A stretch of 64,000 nucleotides of DNA. Origin: Lacisediminihabitans sp040549465. Its GTDB lineage: Bacteria; Actinomycetota; Actinomycetes; Actinomycetales; Microbacteriaceae. The notes beneath the pieces were generated by a model. The model had not been told where the DNA came from. It searched no databases and saw nothing but the letters and a program-made list of their open reading frames with translations. A program made the position numbers and the translations under genes. The stretch covers positions 1-64,000 of the forward strand of contig NZ_JBEPTL010000013.1 of assembly GCF_040549465.1 (NCBI RefSeq), read 5' to 3'. Of the stretch, positions 15,299 through 23,707 are shown piece by piece; positions within the stretch are counted from its first letter, which is position 1, and every line of letters begins with the position of its first letter.

Positions 15299-16132
15299 AT
15301 GGGAAGACTGGATGGCAAGGTCGCCTTCATCACCGGAGCCGCCCGCGGCCAGGGACGCAGCCACGCGCTGCGACTGGCTCAGGAGGGCGCGGACATCATC
15401 GCGATCGATATCGAAGACCAGATGAGCACCGTACCTTACGACATGGCGACACCCGCAGACATGGCGGAGACCGTCAAACAGATCGAAGCTCTCGACCGGC
15501 GGATCATCGCCACCAAGGCCGATGTGCGTGACTTCCACGCGGTCAAAGCCGCCCTGGATGATGGCGTCGCCCAACTTGGCAAGCTCGACATCGTCTCGGC
15601 GAACGCCGGAATCTTCAGCTTCGGCACGATGGAGGAGTTGAGCGACGACGAGTGGGACCAGCTGCATGACGTGAACCTCAAGGGCGTCTGGCACACGGCG
15701 AAGGCGGCGATCCCGCACCTGAGAGCCAACGGTGGAGGATCGATGATCCTCACCAGTTCGTCAGCGGGCGTGAAGGCCGTGCCGAACATCGGTCATTACG
15801 TTGCCGCCAAGCACGGCGTGATCGGCCTCATGAAGACGCTGGCTCTCGAGCTCGCGAACGACATGATCCGCGTCAACACCGTGAACCCGACCAGCGTCAA
15901 TACCGACATGATCCAGAACGCGGCCACCGCGGCGCTCTTTGCGCCGGATCTGCCGGTCGAGGAGCGCACGCGTGAGGTTCTCGGTGAGCGCTTCAAGGTG
16001 ATGAACGCGCTGCCGATCCCGTGGGTGGAGCCTGTCGACATCTCCAATGCCGTGCTGTTCCTCGCCTCCGACGAGGCGCGCTACATCACCGGAGTGGTCT
16101 TCCCTGTGGATGCCGGCCAGCTCGTCAAGTAG
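15299..16132 (+). CDS. Mycofactocin-dependent SDR oxidoreductase, copy 5
   Basis: A 277-residue last member of the array. Motifs are GAARGQGRSHALRLAQEGA, the ADMAETVKQIEALDRRIIA insertion, NAGIFSFGTMEELSDDEW, LTSSSAG and YVAAKHGVIGLMKTLALE. The NAGIF wording and the GVWHTAKAAIPHL stretch make it resemble copy 1 more than copies 2-4. The stop codon is part of a 17-bp perfect tandem duplication (16126-16159). The next gene, a MoxR ATPase, starts 75 bp downstream. Confidence 0.92.
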   Translation: MGRLDGKVAFITGAARGQGRSHALRLAQEGADIIAIDIEDQMSTVPYDMATPADMAETVKQIEALDRRIIATKADVRDFHAVKAALDDGVAQLGKLDIVSANAGIFSFGTMEELSDDEWDQLHDVNLKGVWHTAKAAIPHLRANGGGSMILTSSSAGVKAVPNIGHYVAAKHGVIGLMKTLALELANDMIRVNTVNPTSVNTDMIQNAATAALFAPDLPVEERTREVLGERFKVMNALPIPWVEPVDISNAVLFLASDEARYITGVVFPVDAGQLVK

Positions 16133-16159
16133 TCGATAGAAGCAAGTAGTCGATAGAAG
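16126..16159. repeat. Perfect 17-bp tandem duplication at the end of SDR copy 5
   Basis: CAAGTAGTCGATAGAAG occurs at 16126-16142 and again at 16143-16159 without mismatch. The first copy includes the stop codon of the preceding gene. The exact identity points to a recent slippage or duplication event. Confidence 0.85.
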
Positions 16160-16207
16160 TGGGGCGGCGTATCGTGCGCCGCCCCGCCACAACCCGAGGG
16201 AGAACCC

Positions 16208-17119
16208 GTGGCACAGAGCACCATCGCCGATACCCGGAAGCGGGTCGCGTCGCATCTCGTCGGCCGTGAGCGGGAGTTGGAACTCACGCTCGCCGCCGTC
16301 GCCGCAGGTCGCGACATCGTGCTCGAGGGGCCACCCGGCACGAGCAAGACGACGATGCTCAAGGCGATCACAGAGGAGTGGGGCATCCCGCTGCTCTTCG
16401 TCGAGGGCAACGCCGACCTCACGCCGGCCAAGCTCGTCGGGCACCACAACCCTGCACGCGTGCTCAAAGAGGACTACAGCGCAGACAACTTCGTCGCCGG
16501 GCCGCTCATCGAGGCGATGCAGAAGGGCGGGTTCCTCTACATCGAGGAGTTCAACCGGGCGCCGGAAGACACGCTCAACACTCTATTGACCGCCATGGCC
16601 GATCGCTCCATCGCCGTACCGCGGGTGGGTGTGATCGTCGCGGAGCCAACCTTCCGGGTGATCGCGTCGATGAACCCTTACGACAATGTGGGCACCACCC
16701 GCCTGTCGACGAGTGTGCACGACAGGCTCAATCGGCTCTCCATCGACTACCAGGATGCGGCATCCGAGGAGGGCATCGTGACCCTGCGCACCCATGCCGA
16801 AGGGTTGCTGCAGCAGCAGATGATGGTGGACGCCGTGGCGGTCACCCGCGCGACCCGTGAGCATCCGGACATCCGCCAGGGCAGCAGCGTGCGTGGTGCG
16901 ATCGACTGCGTGCTGGTCGCTACGCAGCTGGCCGAACTGCGCGAAATCCTGAATCCGGAGGAATCGGGTTACCAGGAACTGTTCTACGACGCGATGATCG
17001 TGGCGCTCTCCGGCCGCATCCACCTCGATGAGGCGATCGAGTCGACGCCGGAGCATGTGCTGCGCGAGATCTGGGAAGACCACTTCATCCTTCAGCCCGC
17101 CATCGCGGAGCCCGGCTGA
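16208..17119 (+). CDS. MoxR-type AAA ATPase
   Basis: A 303-residue AAA+ ATPase of the MoxR class. Walker A GPPGTSKT is at residues 41-48, the Walker B region FLYIEEFNRAPED near 105, and the sensor segment FRVIASMNPYDNVGTTRLS near 152. MoxR proteins act as chaperones for metallo- or cofactor-enzyme assembly together with a VWA partner, and such a partner is the next gene (24 bp downstream). The closest analogy is CoxD/CoxE. Placement between the mycofactocin dehydrogenases and mftD suggests a role in activating a cluster product, but this is inference. GTG start after GAGGGAG. Confidence 0.88.
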   Translation: MAQSTIADTRKRVASHLVGRERELELTLAAVAAGRDIVLEGPPGTSKTTMLKAITEEWGIPLLFVEGNADLTPAKLVGHHNPARVLKEDYSADNFVAGPLIEAMQKGGFLYIEEFNRAPEDTLNTLLTAMADRSIAVPRVGVIVAEPTFRVIASMNPYDNVGTTRLSTSVHDRLNRLSIDYQDAASEEGIVTLRTHAEGLLQQQMMVDAVAVTRATREHPDIRQGSSVRGAIDCVLVATQLAELREILNPEESGYQELFYDAMIVALSGRIHLDEAIESTPEHVLREIWEDHFILQPAIAEPG

Positions 17120-17143
17120 AGGGAGGTCGAGGCCGACACTCCG

Positions 17144-18106
17144 ATGAAACGCGAGGCCTCTCCGAAGAAGAGCCGCACGCTGCAGCCGCTGAAGCGCAAA
17201 CCGAAGCAGCTCGACCAACAGCCGATGGCTTACGAAGCCGGAAAGGGCGGTGCGGGCGTGGTGCTGCGCGCCGATCCGTCGCGTGAGCCGAGCACGGCAA
17301 AAGCGAAACCCGGGGTGTCGACGTCTGGTTCTACGGACGAGGACGCCGAACTCGTGCTCGCCACCGCGGACGCAGTGGATGCCGACCCCATCGTGCGAGC
17401 GCGCGCCAGACAGATCGCGGCGCGGCTGTCGATCCGCCGCCCGCGCGATGATGGCACCGGCCAGCGTGGCGTGGGATCGCTAGCCAGCCTGCCCTACCGC
17501 GGCGGCTCGGACGACATCGACCTCGACAAGACGATCGAGGTGCTCGCCGAGCGTCCGATGCCGGAAGACGAAGACATCATCGTGCACGAGCGCGTGCGAA
17601 CCCGCCGTTCGGTGGTGCTCGCCATCGATGTCTCCGGATCGATGAAGGGCGAACGCGTGCCGACGGCAGCGGCGACCGTCGGCGCGCTGGCCGGCGAGTT
17701 GCAACACGATGCTCTCGCGGTGATCGCGTTCTGGTCGGATGCCGCGGTGCTGCTGCGTCTCGGCGAGCCTGTTCGCCCGATGGACCTGCTCGACACCATG
17801 TTGCGGATGCCGGCCCGCGGCCTCACCAACGTCTCGTTTCCGCTCGAGCTAGCCAACCAGCAGCTCAGGCGTGTTCCGGTGCGCGATGCCAGGGTCGTGA
17901 TGCTGTCCGACTGCGTGCACAACGCGGGACCGGATCCCCGGGAAATCGCGGCGCGCCTGCCACGGCTCGACGTGCTCATCGACGTGAGCGGGGAGAAGGA
18001 CATCGTCCTCGGTCGGGATCTCGCCCGAATCGGGCGCGGAAAGGCACAGCTCGTGCGCACCTATCGCGACGTGGCCCCCGCGCTGACCGTTCTCTTCGGA
18101 TCGTGA
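17144..18106 (+). CDS. VWA domain protein (CoxE-like partner of the MoxR ATPase)
   Basis: A 320-residue protein. The first 130 or so residues are basic, low-complexity and probably flexible. The C-terminal half is a von Willebrand A domain with an intact MIDAS start, D162-V-S164-G-S166, in VVLAIDVSGSMKGERV, and the later MLSDCVHNAGPDP segment. No signal peptide or membrane helix is seen, so it is cytoplasmic. With the preceding ATPase it forms a typical MoxR-VWA pair. An operator-like palindrome for mftD follows 15 bp after its stop. Confidence 0.85.
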   Translation: MKREASPKKSRTLQPLKRKPKQLDQQPMAYEAGKGGAGVVLRADPSREPSTAKAKPGVSTSGSTDEDAELVLATADAVDADPIVRARARQIAARLSIRRPRDDGTGQRGVGSLASLPYRGGSDDIDLDKTIEVLAERPMPEDEDIIVHERVRTRRSVVLAIDVSGSMKGERVPTAAATVGALAGELQHDALAVIAFWSDAAVLLRLGEPVRPMDLLDTMLRMPARGLTNVSFPLELANQQLRRVPVRDARVVMLSDCVHNAGPDPREIAARLPRLDVLIDVSGEKDIVLGRDLARIGRGKAQLVRTYRDVAPALTVLFGS

Positions 18107-18120
18107 CCATTACTGTTATT

Positions 18121-18139
18121 TGGCACCGAGTGCCATTAA
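18121..18139. promoter_or_regulatory. Putative MftR operator upstream of mftD
   Basis: TGGCAC-CGA-GTGCCA is a perfect palindrome (18121-18135) followed by TTAA. The 18 bases GGCACCGAGTGCCATTAA match the site in the mftR-mftA gap in 15 positions. It lies 53 bp upstream of the mftD start, suggesting a second regulated promoter for mftDEF. Confidence 0.6.
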
Positions 18140-18191
18140 GCTGTGGGTAAGACTGTCCCGAGAGCGAACTGACAGATTAGGGAGAAATTCA

Positions 18192-19475
18192 ATGGCGAAG
18201 AACGCATGGTTCGAGACCGTCGCCGAGGCGCAGCGTCGGGCCAGGAAGCGACTCCCGTCCTCGGTGTACGGCGCACTCGTCGCCGGCTCCGAGAAGGGGC
18301 TGACCATCGATGACAACATGGCGGCTTTCAGCGAACTCGGCTTCGCGCCGCACGTGGCCGGGCACAAACCGGAGCGTGACCTATCGACCACGGTGATGGG
18401 CATCCCGATCTCCTTTCCGGTGATCATCTCGCCGACAGGCGTGCAGGCCGTGCATCCGGAAGGCGAGGTCGCCGTCGCGCGTGCTGCCAAAAACCGCGGC
18501 ACGATCATGGGGCTCAGTTCCTTCGCGAGCAAGCCAGTGGAGGAGGTCGCGGCCGCCAACCAGAACCTGTTCTTCCAGATGTACTGGACAGGCACCCGCG
18601 AAGCGATGGTGCAGCGGATGGATCGTGCCCGCGCCGCGGGGGCGAAGGGACTCATCGCCACTCTCGACTGGTCGTTCTCCAACGGACGGGACTGGGGAAG
18701 CCCCACGATTCCCGACAAGATGAGCCTGAAGACGATGGTCACGTTCGCGCCGAACGTGCTGCCGCACCCGAAGTGGCTCTGGGAGTTCGCGAAGACGCGT
18801 CATATTCCCGACCTGACGACTCCGAACCTCACCGCACCCGGCGGCGAGGCGCCGACATTCTTCGGCGCCTACTACGAGTGGATGCAGACACCGCCGCCCA
18901 CCTGGGAAGACGTCGAATGGCTGCGCAAAGAGTGGGGCGGCCCCTTCATGCTCAAGGGTGTGACGCGCATTGATGACGCGAAGCGCGCCATCAACGCCGG
19001 CGTGACAGCGATCTCCGTCTCCAACCACGGTGGCAACAACCTCGATGGCACACCGGGGACTATCCGCGTGCTGCAGTCGGTGGCCGAGGTCGTGAACAAC
19101 CAGATCGAGATCGTGCTGGACGGTGGGGTACGCCGTGGCAGCGACGTCGCGAAGGCCGTCGCTCTCGGAGCTCGCGCCGTGATGATCGGTCGCGCCTACC
19201 TCTGGGGCCTCGCCGCGAACGGGCAGGCCGGGGTGGAGAACGTGCTCGACATCCTGCGCGGCGGCCTCGATTCCGCGGTGCTCGGACTCGGGCACTCTTC
19301 CATCAAGCAACTCTCGCCTGCGGACCTCTACGTCCCGCCGACCTTCTCGCGCAGGCTCGGTGCGGATGCCGCAGCTCCGGCGACACCGGTGCGCCCGGCC
19401 CGCGCCGCGGCCGCCCCAAAGCCCATGACGAATCCTGCGACCAAGTCCCCGGCGAGGTCGACGGCCAAGGCCTGA
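18192..19475 (+). CDS. mftD: Pre-mycofactocin synthase MftD
   Basis: A 427-residue FMN-dependent enzyme of the L-lactate dehydrogenase/glycolate oxidase (LldD) family. It oxidatively deaminates the AHDP intermediate to form the alpha-keto amide redox centre. Visible blocks are FPVIISPTGVQAVHPEGE near 77-94, FFQMYW, MLKGVTRIDDAKRAINAGVTAISVSNHGGNN in two adjacent stretches, and LDGGVRRGSDVAKAVALGA with RAVMIGRAYLWG (phosphate binding). Start at 18192 after AGGGAGAA. The frame opens earlier, but that part overlaps the palindrome and is not conserved. The last 40 residues are an Ala/Pro-rich tail. Confidence 0.95.
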   Translation: MAKNAWFETVAEAQRRARKRLPSSVYGALVAGSEKGLTIDDNMAAFSELGFAPHVAGHKPERDLSTTVMGIPISFPVIISPTGVQAVHPEGEVAVARAAKNRGTIMGLSSFASKPVEEVAAANQNLFFQMYWTGTREAMVQRMDRARAAGAKGLIATLDWSFSNGRDWGSPTIPDKMSLKTMVTFAPNVLPHPKWLWEFAKTRHIPDLTTPNLTAPGGEAPTFFGAYYEWMQTPPPTWEDVEWLRKEWGGPFMLKGVTRIDDAKRAINAGVTAISVSNHGGNNLDGTPGTIRVLQSVAEVVNNQIEIVLDGGVRRGSDVAKAVALGARAVMIGRAYLWGLAANGQAGVENVLDILRGGLDSAVLGLGHSSIKQLSPADLYVPPTFSRRLGADAAAPATPVRPARAAAAPKPMTNPATKSPARSTAKA

Positions 19476-19511
19476 GCGAAGTCGCGATAGCGTGATCCAT
19501 AGGGAGCCCAC

Positions 19512-20207
19512 GTGACGGCATTGCTGGCGGAGAGGGCGTGGCCCTCCGTCTCCGGCGCGCCGCTCGTACTCGTGCCGCTTGGCTCGACAGAGCAGCACGG
19601 GCCACATCTGCCGTTCTCGACCGACAGCGTGGTCGCCACAGCCGTGGCGACCGGGCTCGCCGACAGGCTCGATAACGCGATCGTCGCACCGACGATCTAC
19701 TACGGTGCCAGCGGCGAGCACCAGTCCTTCCCTGGCACCGTGTCCGTCGGACATGAGGCGCTGCAGCTCATGCTCGTGGAACTCGCGCGATCGCTGTCGA
19801 CCTGGGCGGGAAGCATCCTCATCGTGAACGGACACGGTGGCAATGTCGCCTCGCTTTCGGTTGTGATTCCGCAGCTGATCGCCGAGCAGCACCGAGTGGC
19901 GTGGGTGCCATGCACCGTGCGCCACGGCGATGCCCACGCGGGGCGGATCGAGACCTCCCTGATGCTGCACCTCGCGCCGCAGTCGGTTGATATGGCGAGC
20001 GCGAGCCCTGGCAACGTCTCTCCGATGAGTGAGTTGTTGCCCGCGATGCGCAAGGGAGGCACCCGGGCGGTTTCGGCATCCGGAGTGCTCGGCGATCCCA
20101 TCGGAGCCACTGCCTCCGATGGGGTGGCGCTGCTCGACAAGATGATCGCGACGGCCCTGCGACGCTTCACCGCTTACGCCGTCGACGATCGAGGATGCCT
20201 GGCATGA
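19512..20207 (+). CDS. mftE: Mycofactocin precursor peptide peptidase MftE
   Basis: A 231-residue creatininase-family metallopeptidase that cuts the modified MftA to release the C-terminal AHDP dipeptide. Metal-binding blocks are STEQHGPHLPFSTDS near 24-38, VNGHGGNVASL near 110 and GDAHAGRIETS near 139-149, all intact. The start is GTG at 19512 with GGGAG upstream. Its stop overlaps the mftF start by 4 bp (ATGA). Confidence 0.95.
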   Translation: MTALLAERAWPSVSGAPLVLVPLGSTEQHGPHLPFSTDSVVATAVATGLADRLDNAIVAPTIYYGASGEHQSFPGTVSVGHEALQLMLVELARSLSTWAGSILIVNGHGGNVASLSVVIPQLIAEQHRVAWVPCTVRHGDAHAGRIETSLMLHLAPQSVDMASASPGNVSPMSELLPAMRKGGTRAVSASGVLGDPIGATASDGVALLDKMIATALRRFTAYAVDDRGCLA

Positions 20208-21601
20208 CTGACCAGCTTCCCGACGGTTTCACCGTGCGCCTCAACCGCCGGGTGCGAGTGCGCGACGGCGGCCGCGCCCTGATCGGCGGCTCCCCGACCA
20301 GGGTGCTCTACCTCGTCGACGCCGCGCGTGCCATGATTGTCGACCGCACACTGCGGATCGCGGATGCCGGCACCAGAACCCTGGCCGACCGACTCCTCGA
20401 GGCGGGCATGGCCGACCCCGTTCTCAGCTCGCTGCCTGATGCTGACGAGTCGGAGGTCACCTTCGTCGTGCCGGTGTTCGGCCGGCCGGCAGCACTTGAT
20501 CGCCTGCTCACCAGCATCGGTCACGGGCGCGAGGTAATCGTGGTCGATGACGTCTCGCCCAACCGCGCCGCGATCATGAGCGTGGTCAACCATCATGGCG
20601 CACGCTTCCTGCCTCTCGAGGTGAACGGCGGACCAGCCGTTGCCCGCAATGAGGGGCTCAAGCACGTGACCACCCCCTTCGTGGCCTTCGTCGACTCGGA
20701 CATCGTGCTCGATCCCCTCGCCACGTCGACACTACTCCGGCACTTCGTCGACCCGAAGGTGGCCCTTGCCGCACCGCGCGTGCTCGGGCTCGACGACGGC
20801 GGTGGCATGAACTGGATCGAACGCTACGAGGAGGCGCGGTCCTCGCTCGACCTCGGCATCCATCCGGCCACCGTCCGACCACGATCGCCGGTTTCCTGGG
20901 TGCCCGGTGCATTCCTCGTGGCCAGGCTAGACGCCATCGGAGACGGCTTCAGCGCCGAGATGCGCGAGGGCGAGGATGTCGACTTCGTCTGGCGTCTCGC
21001 AGAACAGGGCTGGCGTATCCGCTTCGAACCCGAGGCCAAGGTCTGGCATGAACACCGCCAGAGGGTCGGCGTCTGGCTTCAGCGCAAAGCCTTCTACGGC
21101 AGCTCCGCGCATCCGCTGTCGCAACGGCACCCGCACGACATCGCGCCGGCGGTGCTCGCGCCGTGGAGTGCTGGCGTCATCGTTGTGCTGCTGGCCCAAC
21201 GACGCTGGTCCGTTCCCGCCGCTCTGCTGATCTCGGGCTTCGCCGTGTGGCGGATCGCCCGCAAGCTCAAGCGCAGCAAGCACCCGGTATGGGTCGCGAC
21301 CGAGCTGACCACCGAGGGTGTGCTCGCGTCGATCACCCAAACAATGGCGCTATTGGTGCGACACTGGTGGCCACTCGCTGTGATCGCCGCGATCTTCTCG
21401 CGACGGATGCGGCGAGCCGTCCTGGTCTCCAGCGTGCTCGACGTCGTGCTCGAGTTCCGCCGCACGCGGCCACGGCTCGACCCGGTCCGCTTCGGGATCG
21501 CGCGCCGGCTGGACGACCTCGCCTACGGCGCGGGGGTCTGGTTCAGTGCGATCAAGGGCCGGTCTGCGCGGGCGCTGCTGCCCGACATCCGTCGCCACTG
21601 A
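20204..21601 (+). CDS. mftF: Mycofactocin oligosaccharide glycosyltransferase MftF
   Basis: A GT2-family glycosyltransferase (465 residues from this start) that adds beta-1,4-linked glucose units to pre-mycofactocin. The N-terminal PqqD-like stretch (VRLNRRVRVRDGGRALIGG) is followed by the GT-A core: VTFVVPVFGRPAALDRLLTS, VVDDVSPN, FVDSDIVLDP (DxD) and EGEDVDFVWRLAEQGWRIRFEP (acceptor/ED motif). C-terminal hydrophobic segments suggest membrane association. ATG 20204 sits in the mftE stop codon (ATGA) and is preferred over ATG 20195. Confidence 0.94.
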   Translation: MTDQLPDGFTVRLNRRVRVRDGGRALIGGSPTRVLYLVDAARAMIVDRTLRIADAGTRTLADRLLEAGMADPVLSSLPDADESEVTFVVPVFGRPAALDRLLTSIGHGREVIVVDDVSPNRAAIMSVVNHHGARFLPLEVNGGPAVARNEGLKHVTTPFVAFVDSDIVLDPLATSTLLRHFVDPKVALAAPRVLGLDDGGGMNWIERYEEARSSLDLGIHPATVRPRSPVSWVPGAFLVARLDAIGDGFSAEMREGEDVDFVWRLAEQGWRIRFEPEAKVWHEHRQRVGVWLQRKAFYGSSAHPLSQRHPHDIAPAVLAPWSAGVIVVLLAQRRWSVPAALLISGFAVWRIARKLKRSKHPVWVATELTTEGVLASITQTMALLVRHWWPLAVIAAIFSRRMRRAVLVSSVLDVVLEFRRTRPRLDPVRFGIARRLDDLAYGAGVWFSAIKGRSARALLPDIRRH

Positions 21602-21751
21602 ATGTCAGTACCGAACCGTTGCGGAGGATCGAACAGGCCTGTCGTCCCTCGGGCGACGGTGACGGTGTGTTCTCCTCAGCAACGGTTGGTCACGGGCCGA
21701 GCAGCCACTCGTCGTCCGCAGACGATTTCTTCTCGCCTGAGATAGCTTTCT

Positions 21752-23608
21752 TCAGCGTCGCGTTCGCGATTCGTACGCCGCCGGCGCAGTCTGTACAGCG
21801 CGGATGACGGACAGGTCGAACTTCGGGACGCGGTCGAAGTCGACGAGTCCGTTCTGCTCCTGGAATGTGTCGGTCAATTGCGTATAGCAGTAACCGAACA
21901 TGTTCTCGTCATCCCGAAGCACGCCGATGAGGCCCGCGAAGCGTTCGTGGAACTCGTCCCGACTGGAGACACGCTGACCGTAACCCCACGACTCGCTGCC
22001 GTCATCGTTTCGTGCAAGTTCTTCGTTCCACCAGATGCCGCCGAACTCCGAGACGAAGAACGGCTGGCCGCCGTAGGGGATGGAGATTCCCCGCTCGAAC
22101 TCCCTGTTCATGAACGGCTCACCGTGTGCAATGCCACCTTGCTCTTCGGCGAAGCGTGCCGGGTCCTGCTCGTAGGAATGCGCATCCCACACATCGACCT
22201 CGCGCACCCGGTGAGAGTAACCGGACGCGTCGATGACGGGACGGCTGGGATCAGCCAGTTTGGTGGCGAGGAACATACCCCGCGTCACGTCGTCGAGCAC
22301 GGTGATGCGGTCGTGCATGGCCTGATGCGTCTCATTGAGCGGGCACCAGCCGATGATGGCCGGGTGATTTACGTCGCGCTCGAGCGCTTCGAGCCACTGC
22401 GTGATGAACGACGCCGTCTGGCCCTGGTTGTGCCCAATGCCGCCGGCGCCGGACACACCCCAGTCGCCGAACTCGCCCCACACCAGGTAGCCAAGGCGGT
22501 CCGCATGGTAGAGGTAGCGCTCCTCGAACACCTTCTGATGCAGCCGGGCACCGTTGAACCCTGCCTCGAGGCCGAGCTCGATGTCGCGAACGAGGGCGTC
22601 GTCATCGGGCGCCGTCATGAGCGATGACGGCCAGTAGCCCTGGTCGAGCACGAGTCGCTGGAAGACGTGTTCCCCGTTGATGAGCACGGCGGTACCGTCG
22701 ATCGCGATGCTGCGGAGTCCGGTATAGCTCGACACCCGGTCGGTAACGTTCCCGTCGCCGTCGCGCACCTCGATCTCCAGGGTATAGAGGAAGGGATTCG
22801 CGGGACTCCAGAGACGAACGTCGGCAGGGTCGAGCTGCAGACGGGCGGTGCCCGCAAGACTCATTCCGAAGCCGGCCGTCGCTGTTGCGACCAGGTCCCC
22901 CTCGGCGAAGAGCCGAATGGTGGCGGAAGCGCCTGCGGCATTGCGGCTCGGTACGAGTTCGCAGCTGAAGGAGCTGGAGTCGACGTCGGGTGTGATCCGG
23001 AAGCGGCGGAGGTGCAACGGATCGACAGCCTCCACCCACACTGTCTGCCAGATTCCTGTGGTGCGCGTGTAGTAACAGTCGGTGTTCGAGTACCAGGTGG
23101 CCTGCTTGCCACCGGCTTTCGCTTCGTGACGCGAGTCACGAGCGCGCACCACGATCGAAACCTCCTGCCCCGCGGCCAGTTCACCGAGTGGCGCCTGGAA
23201 CGGGGTGAAGCCGCCGCGGTGTCGCACGGCTTCCACGCCGTCCACCCACACGGTGGCGTCGTGATCGACCGCACCGAAGTGCACGACGCCGCCCTTGCCG
23301 ACCCACTCGCTCGGCACGGTGAAGCGCGTGCGATACCAGACGGCCTCCATGAAGTCCGTGTGCTCGATCCCGGATGCCGCCGACTCCGGAGCGAACGGCA
23401 CCGTGATGCGGTCGGTGAGCTCTCGCTCCAGAACTCCGCGCTCTAGCCCGCTGTCGCCCTGGTCGATCTCGAACTCCCACCTGCCATTGAGGTTCATCCA
23501 GCCGTCGCGAACGAGCTGGGGGCGTGGATACTCCGGCCGTGGCTGAGGGCCGTCCTCGATGCGGCCGTTCGCTAGGGGTGCGGGAAAGGAAAGCGGGTGT
23601 TGTGTCAT
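21752..23608 (-). CDS. Glycoside hydrolase family 2 (beta-galactosidase/beta-glucuronidase type)
   Basis: A 618-residue GH2 enzyme. It has an N-terminal jelly-roll sugar-binding domain (LNGRWEFEID, WYRTRFTVP, VHFGAVDHDATVWVDG), an immunoglobulin-like middle, and a TIM-barrel. The acid/base Glu is in IIGWCPLNETH and the nucleophile Glu in FFVSEFGGIWW. No signal peptide is seen, so it should hydrolyse imported oligosaccharide in the cytoplasm. It is the last gene of the ABC-transporter operon, separated from the binding-protein gene by a strong hairpin. ATG 23608 (MTQHPLSFPAP) is chosen over a longer start near 23671 that would overlap the hairpin. The exact sugar is unknown. Confidence 0.88.
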   Translation of the reverse strand: MTQHPLSFPAPLANGRIEDGPQPRPEYPRPQLVRDGWMNLNGRWEFEIDQGDSGLERGVLERELTDRITVPFAPESAASGIEHTDFMEAVWYRTRFTVPSEWVGKGGVVHFGAVDHDATVWVDGVEAVRHRGGFTPFQAPLGELAAGQEVSIVVRARDSRHEAKAGGKQATWYSNTDCYYTRTTGIWQTVWVEAVDPLHLRRFRITPDVDSSSFSCELVPSRNAAGASATIRLFAEGDLVATATAGFGMSLAGTARLQLDPADVRLWSPANPFLYTLEIEVRDGDGNVTDRVSSYTGLRSIAIDGTAVLINGEHVFQRLVLDQGYWPSSLMTAPDDDALVRDIELGLEAGFNGARLHQKVFEERYLYHADRLGYLVWGEFGDWGVSGAGGIGHNQGQTASFITQWLEALERDVNHPAIIGWCPLNETHQAMHDRITVLDDVTRGMFLATKLADPSRPVIDASGYSHRVREVDVWDAHSYEQDPARFAEEQGGIAHGEPFMNREFERGISIPYGGQPFFVSEFGGIWWNEELARNDDGSESWGYGQRVSSRDEFHERFAGLIGVLRDDENMFGYCYTQLTDTFQEQNGLVDFDRVPKFDLSVIRAVQTAPAAYESRTRR

Positions 23609-23659
23609 GTGGCGTGGTTCCGATGAATCGTGGGTGGGAGACGAATGCCGGGCAGGCCC

Positions 23660-23696
23660 CCGCTGCGACACACTCGCGTCGAGCGTGTCGCAGCGG
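23660..23696. terminator. Intercistronic hairpin between binding-protein and GH2 genes
   Basis: CCGCTGCGACACACTCG (23660-23676) pairs with CGAGCGTGTCGCAGCGG (23680-23696) with one mismatch and a 3-nt loop. On the transcribed minus strand it lies 12 bp after the binding-protein stop. Such hairpins commonly protect the mRNA of abundant binding proteins or attenuate the downstream gene. Confidence 0.7.
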
Positions 23697-23707
23697 AGGT
23701 CCGCGTG

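Noticed and set aside
11753..16132. SDR array as a modular polyketide or fatty-acid system
   Set aside because: All five are stand-alone SDRs with the mycofactocin-type insertion; no carrier protein or synthase is nearby.
18381..19970. Long minus-strand frame opposite mftD and mftE
   Set aside because: Composition is typical of a high-GC antisense frame, and mftD/mftE have clear motifs on the plus strand.
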